Source: Blasia pusilla (lineage: Eukaryota; Marchantiophyta; Marchantiopsida; Blasiales). Taken from it: a DNA stretch of 64,000 bases. Positions 51,438 through 61,868 of the stretch are shown here, piece by piece (positions within the stretch are counted from its first letter, which is position 1; every line of letters begins with the position of its first letter). The notes below the pieces were generated by a model that saw only the letters and a list, made by a program, of their open reading frames with translations, searched no databases and had not been told where the DNA came from. The DNA lies in the NCBI GenBank assembly GCA_050084515.1, contig CM114272.1, forward strand, positions 30,628,001-30,692,000. The letters are read 5' to 3'. A program made the translations under genes and the position numbers.

Positions 51438-52082
51438 GGGAGTGGGGAGCAGTGGGGGCGTCGTATGAGATCGCGACAGATCACAGCCTTCTCTGAGATG
51501 AGATTAAGTCCCGGAGCAGGAGCCCCATGCCTACCGAGACGGTGGAGGCAAGTGGGTTGGACAAGGCGACCCGAGGAGATCTACGCACCAGAGAGATCGG
51601 GAGAGACACCCTTGGACTTCTTGGGATGTTTTGAAGGTACGCAAGGAGATGATAGCCACAAAGATCGGCGTGGTTTCGGCACCGCACGTGGAGGAGATCG
51701 GAGTTTGTAGTTGGTCGCAGGAGAGCGGCCGAAAGTGTTGTTGTTGTTCGAGACCGGGTTGCACCATAGCAACCACCGATATCCGCGCCGGAGAGTCCTA
51801 CCGTAGTCACGATGGAGACTTGGGAGCCGATATGGGCACTAAGTTGACAAGAGGACATCGGCGCCGAATACATCGTTCCTCATGAGTTATAGGAGCCGCT
51901 TTTGCGTTTAGCATGGAGGATTTGGGTACGCTGAAGGGACCGAGATCCGCATTGAGTTGTCGAGAGATATGCCGATCTTCCGGACGACCCTACTGTGCAA
52001 AGATATGGAGAGGGCTCGATTCGAGTAGGAGCCAAGACTTGGTCGGAGCAGACTAGTGGAGATGTCGATGGGGAGTATGCAT

Positions 52083-52790
52083 CCCCATTGTCATGCCCGC
52101 CAAGAAGGATGTGCATGGCAACCGGACGGATAGGCGGATGTGTGGGATTACCGACCTATCAATCGGCGCAGACAAAGTCCGATAGGTATGCCATGCCCAC
52201 CCCGAGGAGATCTTTGATGCGATTGGTCACGCAAAGGTCTTGATTCATTGATTTATGAAATGGATACCATCACCGCCTATCGATTGGAGGACAAAGCGAA
52301 GACGGCATTTTGGGGCATCGATCCTCACGGGAAGGATTGTTTGTACCAGTGGCGGTTCTTACCATTTGGGTTAAGGAACGCCCCGGCTGAGTTTCAGAGG
52401 GTCATGGATAGGATCTTGGCTGGTCTAGATTTTGCTAGGTGTTATATTGATGACATCGTAGTCTTTAGCGCCACGGTTGAGGAGCATGAGCAACATCTAG
52501 AGGAAGTGTTTCGACGATTGCAATTACATGGGCTGAAGCTACATCCAGGCAAGTGCAAGTTCTTCTACGACCAGATTGAGTACTTGGGTCATACGATATA
52601 CCCAGGGGGCCTTGGTGTTCAGCAGACAAAGGTAGAGGCTATCTCACGCATTCCACGCCCTACAGATGTGAGCCGTGTTCGCGCATTCATGGGATTGGCG
52701 AACTTCTATCGGCGATACGTCAAGGGATTCAGTCGATTGCAAAGCCGCGACTTGCTCACCAAGGTGGATCACGAGTGGCACTGGGGATGA
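52083..52790 (+). pseudogene. Reverse transcriptase of element B
   Basis: 52248-52790 is an open frame with KTAFWGIDPHG, FLPFGLRNAPAEFQRVMDRI and the active site CYIDDIVVFS (about 52440), then LHPGKCKFF, IEYLGH and FMGLANFYRRYVKGF, all typical of Ty3/gypsy RT. The palm start before it (from about 52083, PAKKDV-like text) is in other frames. Catalytic Asp pair intact. Confidence 0.9.
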
Positions 52791-53225
52791 GCAGAGCGAG
52801 CATTTCATTGCTCAAGAAAAAGTTGACGTCCGCACCCATCTTGAGGAGACCGATCGTGGGCGTCCTTTCGATTGCACACAAATTGGAGCATGTTGGGTCT
52901 TTGAGCGGTGCTCACCCAGCATGATGATGAGGGTAGAGAGTTTGTGGTGGCTTACGCTAGCCGCTCGAACAACGCTGCAGAGGCGAAGTACATCTCGTAT
53001 GAGGGTGAGTGCTTGGTCATGCGGTGTGGGGCCATCGCGCATTTTAGGTGTTACTTATTCGGCAACCCTTTACCATCATCATTGATCATCAACCACCAAG
53101 TGGTTGATGGAGTCCGGCTGCTTACAGGAAGCTTGCGAGATGGGCTCTGTTGTTGCAGGAGTATGATTTTCAGGTGGTACATAGACCTGGAACGCTCAAC
53201 CAGGATGCAGATGGGTTGAGTCGTA
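52791..53225 (+). pseudogene. RNase H of element B
   Basis: EFVVAYASRSNNAAEAKYIS and GECLVMRCGAIAHFRCYLFG are gypsy RNase H text. The run ends near [13 protein letters not shown]-like text at 53195-53230. Several frame changes. Confidence 0.8.
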
Positions 53226-53463
53226 ACCCATGCCCGAGTCAGCGAGATGCGACTGGAGCTCGATGGCATGGAGAGAGTGATGAGGAGTCGGTGCCAGGAT
53301 GGCACGCGTGAGCCTAGTTAGGCATGTTGGCTATGGAGAGCCAGAGTGTGGAGACTTCGATGGCGAGGTCTAGTGGAGAGTCTTTGGATCCCGAGGCCAG
53401 TGAGGACACGACAAGTGGCCGAGATATTCATGATGATGGAGTAGTCTTAGAGTACCTTCAGAC

Positions 53464-54320
53464 TTGGCGACCTTGCGAGCACCATGGATGCTAGAGAGCG
53501 GGATCGGATCCTCAAATGGGCCGAGGCGGTTCCGTTGGGAGGGGACACATGTTTTGAGGGTTTGGGAGGATGGCAGAGTACGCGTAGTGCCGCATCCTTT
53601 GCAGAGAGCACGACTAGTGCAGCATGCCCACGAGGAGTTGGGTCACTTTGGGGTGAAGCGGACGTATAGCTTGCTCCATATTCAGTATTGGTGGCGAGGC
53701 ATGCAGACTGACGTTCAGCAGTTTGTTGCCAGGTGCATGGTGTGTGATCGGGTCCGAGCATCGTTCAATGCTCCGACTCCACAGTTGCATCCATTACCAA
53801 TCATGGGCTTAGGGTATAGATGGAGTTTGGATTTTGCAAGACCTTTGCCCTTGACGGAGCGTCACAGTCGTTATGTGTTAGTGATGGTTGAGCACTTCTC
53901 GAAGTGGATCGAGTTGGTTGCATTGCCTGACAAAGCAAGTGAGGGAGTAGCTTATGCCTTCCTTGACAGAGTCTTTGAGTCATTATGGCGCACCACGAGG
54001 TGTTGATGACTAGGTACCGAAGTTTCGCGGTGAGTTCTAGGCCTTGTGTGATCAAAGGCGCTGATCGACCACCGCACGACTTCGCGAGATCATCCCGAGG
54101 CGGATGGATTAGCGGAGAGAGTTGTGCAGACGGTGAAGAGGGGTTTACGCAAGTATGGCTTGCAGAGAGGTCACCTAGGAGATTGGGACCTCCAGTTGCC
54201 ATGGTTGGCGATGGGATACATATTCAGCAAGCACGCATCCTTAGCGTCTTTTTCACCGTACTTGCTACTTTATGGCCGAGAGCCGATTTACCTGCGGCCA
54301 TTCGTTGAGATGCTTTGGTG
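53464..54320 (+). pseudogene. DDE integrase of element B
   Basis: HHCC zinc-binding segment (HAHEELGHFGVKRT .. ARCMVCDRV), then core start YRWSLDFARPL with the first Asp, HFSKWIELVALPDKA, a frameshift near 53990 that damages the second Asp region, and the frame at about 54085-54320 with SRDHPEADGLAERVV-type text holding the third acidic residue, followed by LPWLAMGY. Clearly a retroviral-type integrase, not a tyrosine recombinase. Confidence 0.88.
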
Positions 54321-54344
54321 AGGTGTGAACCTTGATGACCCGAG

Positions 54345-54612
54345 ATGTATGGGTGCGAGCATGTTCTCGAGGGTCGAGTTATTTCGAGAGTGATGCCCAT
54401 GGCGTTCGAGAACTTGGCGATTGCACAACATCGGGATACGTTGAGGTATCGCGACTATTCGAGGTGGTGGTTATCGACCAACTATCCGGAGGTTTCATCG
54501 GAGATTATGTCTATTTGCAGAGACGCACCGACGGCGTTGGATGTGATTGCGGCGCACTATCCTGAGTGCGTGACATTTTGCCATCGGGTGTTCTCTTCTT
54601 TGGAGGGACGCG
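54345..54612 (+). pseudogene. Integrase C-terminal extension of element B
   Basis: MPMAFENLAIAQHRDTLRY is shared almost word for word with element C (minus strand, 41732-42031), so it is a conserved linker between integrase core and PHD finger. It contains no chromodomain that I can recognise. Confidence 0.65.
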
Positions 54613-54861
54613 ATGGTATGGTATGGAAAGGACCATGTGCGTAATTGTGCGCCATGTCACCTTCCTAACATTGATGGTACATTAGATCCGAGCTTAGTAG
54701 TAGTTCCTACAGGCTTGCGTTGTATGTTGTGTGGTTCTGCCCGTGGTGCGGCCACGATGCTAGTATGTGATGGGTGTTCGAGAGGATGGCATATGGCATG
54801 TTTGAGGCCACCTCTCACTAGGGTTCCTCAGGGACGATGGATGTGTCCGAGATGTACATAG
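54613..54861 (+). CDS. PHD finger at the integrase C-terminus, element B
   Basis: Intact 82-codon frame. C4HC3 ligands: CMLC .. CDGC .. H (GWHMAC) .. CPRC, the last just before the stop. Upstream NCAPCHLPNIDGTLDPSL is nearly the same as in element C. The likely role is binding histone H3 to steer integration, by analogy with chromodomain integrases; the binding preference is unknown. Confidence 0.88.
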   Translation: MVWYGKDHVRNCAPCHLPNIDGTLDPSLVVVPTGLRCMLCGSARGAATMLVCDGCSRGWHMACLRPPLTRVPQGRWMCPRCT

Positions 54862-55030
54862 AGAAGGTAGTTCTACATTCCGACTTGTATCTATGACATG
54901 GATGACAAGGAGGCGACTAACGATGGGGCCACATGAGCACCCGACCTTCTTGCTCTTAGCGTCCGAGAGATGTATGTCATGGTAGGTAGGGATAGATGGC
55001 TATCTGGAGTTAGAGGGACCTAACCACCAG

Positions 55031-55169
55031 CTAGGGGGGCGATTGGAGATATTTTGGTTCTTCTTGTCTCGTTGTTTGGATGCCATGAGTTAGCATGGGA
55101 TCATGCGTGTTTGTGTATGTGTTCGGTGACAACGATGTATGTTGTGTAGCGATGTGTATGCGTACGATA
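55031..55169 (+). repeat. Purine tract and single B repeat, element B 3' end
   Basis: CTAGGGGGGC then about 130 bp matching B1/B2 of element A (TTAGCATGGGATCATGCG, CGATGTATGTTGTGTAGC). No A2 or second B copy follows. Confidence 0.8.
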
Positions 55170-55194
55170 TCCATTACATCAAAGATTAGCAAAA

Positions 55195-55338
55195 TCATAT
55201 TCCTTTACCATTTAAATTGATTTTCCTTTCCTATCAAATATGAATTAAAGGACAAAATTGCAAGCTTATTATTATTTAATATTATTATCACACTATTTTG
55301 TCTTATTACGCATGTAAAGTTGTCAATTATAATATAGA
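55195..55338 (-). mobile_element. Helitron-like end fragment
   Basis: Minus strand starts A|TCTATATTATAATTGAC at 55338, a Helitron 5' end. The body aligns with 45243-45390. The 3' end is not seen, being cut off near element B. Confidence 0.5.
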
Positions 55339-55341
55339 TTA

Positions 55342-55570
55342 CTAGTGCAAAGCAAGAGCCCATAAGGACCGTGCTAACCACAGATCCTATGATAGTTGGA
55401 TTCAAATCTGCTCAAGCATATGGGATCATGAGCACCTTCTTTTATTTTATTTTTATAATCATGGACAGGTGTTAACAAGAGAAGTGCGGCCAAGAGAGGA
55501 ATCAAATCTCTTAAAGTTAAATACGGTTGCTAATGTATGAGACAATTATGTAGAAGATAATTTCATGCTA
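55342..55570 (-). mobile_element. Helitron 3' end fragment
   Basis: Minus strand ends GGGCTCTTGCTTTGCACTAG|T at 55342: GC-rich inverted words then CTAG before T. Three bases separate it from the TC end of the neighbour at 55338. Its 5' end could not be placed, so the right border is approximate. Confidence 0.45.
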
Positions 55571-55908
55571 TCTATATTATAATATGAGGAGAGGGGTTTA
55601 TATTTTTGGTTCTTTCTATTCTTTGACTAAGTTAATAATTTTCTTGTATCAGTATAAGATTTAAAGTCCTCTAGCATCCAAACAAATGTTGGATAAGATT
55701 CGAGTTTCAACCCTACAGAACATCTCAAGGTTAGAGAAGATAAAAAGTATATTTTAGAGAGTTCAGAACCTCCAAGAAATATGATGAAACTTATAGAATA
55801 CATGCATGGAACTAAGATCTTATTTAATGGTGTTATAAAGTGGAAAAATATGGAGTGTTTATTATACATTTAGTTCTAGTGAGTGCTTTGCACAAGCGCT
55901 CTTACTAG
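55571..55908 (+). mobile_element. Non-autonomous Helitron, plus strand, both ends clear
   Basis: Starts A|TCTATATTATAATATGAGG and ends with the hairpin GAGTGCTT/AAGCGCTC, TTA, then CTAG|T at 55905-55908. 338 bp. Matches plant Helitron end rules. Confidence 0.8.
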
Positions 55909-57400
55909 TATTATTAAAATAGTAAAGTTCTTACTAGGAATGGAAATTCACTCTAACTAAAAGAAGTCAACTTTCTCATATAAGAAAAGACTGTACGTTT
56001 TTGCAAATCCAGCCCAACACATCCCATGAGTAGCTAATGCACTACTTGCATGCCAAATATTATAAGCTAAGCTTAGAAAATGAAGAAGACATCCTCATTC
56101 ATATAAAATTATAAAATTCCTAATATTGTTTTTTCTATGCCACATTCAAAGGTTTCCTCCTTTTTTTTAGATTGCCTTCATTTTAAAATGGTTGTCCTTT
56201 TTATTAATTCATTGAGAAAATCCCCCATCCTTATTTTTTTCATTTCATGAAAATGAATAAAAACACCTATCCTCTACCCTCAATCCCTTTTTGATCCCCC
56301 TTTTGCCCAACGCCTATGTAGTGTTGGTGCATACTAAACTAATTCTAGTTTTGGAGAAATTCAATCTTTTTGGCGATTCTTTAAGCAAGATGTAGTATAG
56401 TAATGTTTGCTTCTTGCTTTGTAGTCAAATTTCCAATCAAGTATGTGTGTCCTAATTAAAAATTTTCAAAGGAGGTAAGATCAGACTCATCGTGGATGAG
56501 ATTCACCACGTACGTCTAGGACTTTAGATGCGAGGAAGAGCTTACATGTAGCACCTTTGCAGTTAATTTGGAGAAGTAGGACATCTGATCTAAGAATATC
56601 AATGTATGTGTGTGGCTTGAACATGTACATGAAGGCATTTGAATATGTGCTCACCTTTTGGACCGCCATTACATATTTTGTCCTTAAAGATTGGGGCACT
56701 AATCATGTTTTTATGAAACATGAATGGAGCTAAATGACAAGCTAGTGGAACATATGTTGCTTTAATAAGAGCAGGTACACAAAGTGAAATTTCTATCACG
56801 GCACCCTCCAATAACATTCACACAAATAAGAAATTATATATACTCAATGTTGTATATGAAGAAATTCTTTAATTGAAGCATTAAATTTTGATTTCTATTA
56901 TGCTTTTAAAAATAATTATGTAGGCACGCCAAAAATTACAAACAAATTTCGATACTCCCCAAAAAGTGGAGGAATGGAAATTATTTAGAGTGAGGAGTTG
57001 ATTAAGAGAATTACAAGATCTCCTTTAAGAAGAAGAAACAAATATTGTTACAAATTCCCAAAAACTATTTGGGACCTATGAATGAAGAAGTGGGATATTT
57101 ATTTCAACAGAATATCATTTTAGTCCCTAATCTAAGTATGAAACTCCTCCTTGACAAGGATGCACGTAGCGATCCTCCAAACAATAAAACACTTGATGGA
57201 AGAAGAAATCGTAATGTTCTTTTCGAGCATGTCATGGCAAGAGCCAAATAGTAATTTCAACATACATATAGAAGTACATATGACATACAAGTAGACGTAT
57301 ATCATATATCCATATATATTTACCATATGAGTATATTTCCTATGCATATTTTTGTTCACCGTGTCCTCAATTAAGTTCAGTTAGTTTTGAATGTAAAATC

Positions 57401-58402
57401 TCAAGATCTCCCTTCAAAGCTTCTACCAAAGGCATGACACAAGGCTCTAGATATCAATGTGAGAGCATTTGCATTATGTTTTAGGACTTTGAGTTCTAAA
57501 TTTCTTTGTTCAACATCCTTTCTTTGACCATTATGTATAAATTTTTTTATCATGGAATCAGTGGATTCCTTCTTGCCATCTCCCATGCAGCTCTGATGTT
57601 GTTGTTTTCCTCTAATCCCAGCCTTGAGGTTCTTCCTTTTGGAATTTTCATTTTCAATTCCGGAGGGATTGCAAGTGTCAAAATCAAAATTGCCACATAA
57701 GACCACTAAAGTCATTACTTACATTTCCACATAAGGCCACCAAATTCACAAAATTCATTAAAATAATCTTCTAAGTAGCCTTAGCATAAAAGAAAAAAAT
57801 CTAAAGACCTTGAGTTGGAGAAGACGATGAAGGCATGGGCAGGTTGGTTGGGCTCTCTTCAGCACCTATTGGATCTAAAATGATTCCACATATATATAAA
57901 CAGGAAATCAACTAGTAATAGCACATGTGCATTATGTGTGATATTAACAAAGAAATTAAATTTCTTCTCATCATATTGATATATTTGTAGAAGACGATGG
58001 AGAAGAAGGCTAGTTGGTTGGGATTTTAAATGACCCCACCTCAATATAAACAAGCAATGAGTTAGTAATGGCCTACTAGTGATATTAATAAAAAAAATGA
58101 ATTTGAATTCCTCTCGTCATATCGATGTACTTGGAGGTATGAGGGAAGATATATATCGGATTCATGGATGGAGAATTAAAGTCAACGTTAAGATCAAAGA
58201 GAGGTAAAGTATCAAAGCTTGACACTCCCATGCTCTCCAGATTTATATCTTGTTGTTTGGGAAGCCATTCGACTAGACCCTTACAATACATTTCATAAAA
58301 TTTTGAACGTAGACCTTGTAGTTTCTCATCCTTTTTGGACATGCAAGTGTGAAAAATAAGACAACTCGCCACTTTTTGCCTGTCACTCCCAATTATAATC
58401 AT
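57401..58402 (-). pseudogene. Unrecognised minus-strand coding fragments
   Basis: 58085-58402 (105 codons, basic start, then WLPKQQDIN and PLFDLNVDFNSPS) and 57401-57715 (104 codons, Lys/Asn-rich, KKESTDSMIKKF). Composition resembles accessory DNA-binding ORFs of plant DNA transposons, but no domain is certain. They may or may not belong to one gene. Confidence 0.25.
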
Positions 58403-58969
58403 GTACTCAAAACTTACATGAGTATCATTTGTAAAATAAAGAAGTTTGTATCTTTTGCATCACATTACAAAAATTTGATACGTCCCTCTCTAATTATAAC
58501 TTACCAGTGTGAATTCATTTATGAGTGCACTCCATTTCTTTTTGCACGCTTGGCAATCAAGAATAGGTTGCTTCATCCCGGTTTTGAAATAATAGCGAGC
58601 CACTTTTGTTTTAAAGTGGCTATACTAGACTAAGTTATATAATTCAATTATAATCTTTCCATTTCATCTCGTTTTGTTGCAATCAAAATTTGGATCTCAA
58701 TAGGTATCCAAGGAATGAACTTGAGATTTTGCATGGGTACTTGAGAGTCAATAAAGATGCCATCTTTGTCCTTATGATTTCCTTCCTACAATGGCAAGAA
58801 AACCAATAGTGAAAATTTCATTAAAAAAATAGACCATAATTATCTCTAAGAAGAAAAATAATATGACTTTATGTGAAGGCTTATAAACTTAAAATTTTTC
58901 AAGTTCTTCTTATCAATCAGTTGAAGTCATGAGAGTAGTAGTCTGATTTTGAAGCTCTCTGAATTGACC

Positions 58970-58973
<4 letters not shown>

Positions 58974-59049
<76 letters not shown>
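58974..59049. repeat. (CT)n(AT)n microsatellite
   Basis: About 56 bp of CT followed by about 20 bp of TA. Confidence 0.97.
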
Positions 59050-59474
59050 CTCTATAAAAGTGATTTTACGGAAGTAGTGACCCTTGATCAAAACCACTAA
59101 CGTTGCAAACTATTCCAACTCTTAATGTACTAAAAAGCTGAACCCTATAATTACTCGCGTACTCAAGAGGAAAAAATTCATTGCCCCAAAAACGGCCACA
59201 ACTATGCTCCTGACACTTCAAACTATGATCGGAATGCTTCATATTGGATTGGAAAAGGAATTCCTTTGAATACGGGTGGGATTAGTTGATTGAACGAATG
59301 AACCAGAAAATGAGAGAACAAACCACTTACTGAAGAACAGAAATTACACTTATGGATTAAATTGTTTATTGACTAGTGTTGCTACTACACTATTGAGCAT
59401 CCACAGAGTATCACTTGATGATTGCACCATGATCTTTTGTGCCACGAGACAAGGTGAGCACGAGATACTACACC

Positions 59475-59476
<2 letters not shown>

Positions 59477-59568
<92 letters not shown>
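59477..59568. repeat. (GA)n microsatellite
   Basis: About 46 uninterrupted GA units. Confidence 0.97.
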
Positions 59569-59570
<2 letters not shown>

Positions 59571-61868
59571 CGAAGAAGGTGTTGTGATATACTAGCACAC
59601 AAAGTGTTGGTCTAGAGCTTCCAAATAACTAGCAAGGAGCACACACTATCTATCTCACATGATTGGTATCCCAAATGTATACGTACAAGTGCAATAGCTT
59701 TGGACAGTGAGTTAAGGCTATGGAACAATTCCAATGTTACCTACTTGGCGATATCAACATGGATTTTTGCTCTTTAAGATGCATATTTTGCACAGGAAAA
59801 CACTTAGTGGTTGAGGTATCATCTCCATCCTCACACAAGGCACAAAGCTTCAGATGTGTTCCCATCCTACTTTGTTTGTGGCTCAAAGGGACCATATGTG
59901 TCTTGCATTGAGTCGTGATTATTTGAAGTACCGTGTGCATTGTACCATTTTTTCTAGGATCTCTTGCTCTTCTTTTCTCAATTTTGGGAGTTGCTGCATC
60001 AATGGAGAGTTTTGAAGGGAAGCCGGGCTTTCCCAAAGCACAACACAGATTCAGACTGTATAGAAGCCAAACCATTCTACACACCTTACAGAGGATCCAA
60101 GTAGGAAATTTAGAGATCTTATTTTGGACAACGAGAATGACGCATACGTATCTATGAAGGTTGTACCTCAAGTGGCTCTCATTTTCAGATTGACCACAAT
60201 ACTAAGTTGTACAATAATGCAGAAATCACTTGACCTAATTTTTGTGAATCCTTTTGTGATCATCTCTATAGACTTGAAAAAGCTTATCATCAAGAGAAGC
60301 ACCATAATCAATCCTCTAAAGAATGAATTCCAACTGCCAATCATGCATTCCCAAGAAACGACAAGATGATGGAATGAGGGTATCTCTGATGAACTTCTAT
60401 AGAAATCTTCCAGTCAAATACTTTTAGTGATTGGCTAGGAATTGCAGAGGAGAATCTTCTATTACATGAGAGTTCAAGCAGAATCGAACTATGCAGTGAC
60501 CTACCCAGTAGGAGAAAGAATAGACACTTGAGATTATAACAAAATGAAACATTCCAGATTCTCTTCATATCTTGGTCCGGTTTGAGAATCTCAATACACT
60601 TGATGCTAGCTCAATTCGTGACTTGAAAATTGTGAAAATTTGAGAGTCAGCAATGCTACACTTTGAAGGTCTTGTTCATTTCTTATCTTTAGGCGAAAGT
60701 GGACAAGGAGACCTACTTACTTTTCTTTCTCCTTTGAATTTTCTCCGAGTGGGACGAATGCAATCATGAGCAAATAGCGATAGCTCTAAGAAGTCAAAGT
60801 GATTTCAATGGAAGAAATGAAAGAAGATTGGTGGATGGCGTTTAGAGGACACACAAACCATGGATCAAAATTTAGGAGCCTCGCAAGTCCAAAGAGCAAG
60901 AAACTATTCATCATCCTCCCAACGTCCATGGATGGAACTATAACCAAATGACCCACTCATTTTTGTTATGGCCCCAACAAAAGGTTCAGGAGGGCGCGAG
61001 GACGCAATATATATTTAGTTGCGCCCAAAATGAAGGACCCGACTCTTAAAGGTTCCATGGTCCGTTGTGAAAAATGAGTTGCATCGGACCGTGTATAATA
61101 CTTTCAAATGACAAACATCGATGATATGCATACATGGTCCTTATATATCTTGTGCAAAAAAAGATATACGTTAATTCTTCTTTTGAGATGTTATTACCTT
61201 TTTTTCCTCTTTTGAGGTTTATTTTATAATAAAGTGGATATAATATACGCTTCTCCCTATACAAAATTTGAAGCGACCGGGTCGCCGGCAGGAAGACGAC
61301 TTCACGCGACCCCAAAGAAGACTGGTCATGGGACCCGTCCCGTAGAAGGGAGAGAAGAAGAAATGAAAAAGAAAAAGGGGAAGGGAGGAAGAAATGAGAC
61401 CTTGTTGGAAGGGGGGGGTAAACGACAACCGTTCGAAGGAAAATGCGTTGACTGACCGGGACGGGATAGACGGCCCGTCCGCGTCGCCGTCCGTATCTCG
61501 AAGGTTACCCAACATTCATTCAAATACTCAATATTTACTTGCTAAAAGTGAACCCCGCCACATTTGAACTGTTGCGTCCTCCGCTGCGCTCCTCGCAAGT
61601 AGGCCCGACCGCGCCCAGTCGTGCACTGGGAACGCGGCGCCCGTCGGGGAAATTGCGGCCCATGAGTGAGAGCGGATGAGAGGGGGGAATCATGGCGGTG
61701 GCGATGGCGAGGAGCTCTGGAGAGCGGGCGCGATGCGATGAACCCGACGCGATTGGGGTTGTGCAAATGGAGCATTGTATGTGACGAAAGATTGTGAAAC
61801 TCACTTTTCCGGACACGGCGGCGTTGCGGTGATTTGGAAAAGTGAGGTGTAGGCGGGTTTAGGCAGGG

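Larger units (their letters stand above)
45396..55169 (+). mobile_element. Ty3/gypsy element B with methyltransferase and PHD domains
   Basis: Begins TGTCACGTC and ends about CGTACGATA; flanks CCCA (45392-45395) and TCCA (55170-55173) may be a one-base-changed 4-bp target duplication. Order: A1, long leader, gag with two knuckle-like motifs, protease, C5 cytosine methyltransferase, RT, RNase H, integrase, PHD finger, purine tract, one B repeat. The A2-B2 part seen in elements A and C is missing. Pol order protease-RT-RNase H-integrase is Ty3/gypsy. Frameshifts and stops are frequent, so this copy is not active, but the domain text stays readable almost throughout. Confidence 0.9.
55909..61868. 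other. Long AT-rich gene-poor stretch
   Basis: No recognised gene. Contains unidentified minus-strand frames (57401-57715, 58085-58402), two microsatellites and scattered AT-rich repeats. 61300-61868 is GC-richer and probably the upstream region of the gene starting at 61869. Confidence 0.5.

Noticed and set aside
59350-59598. Open frames of Ser-Leu or Glu-Arg repeats.
   Set aside because: Products of the GA microsatellite.
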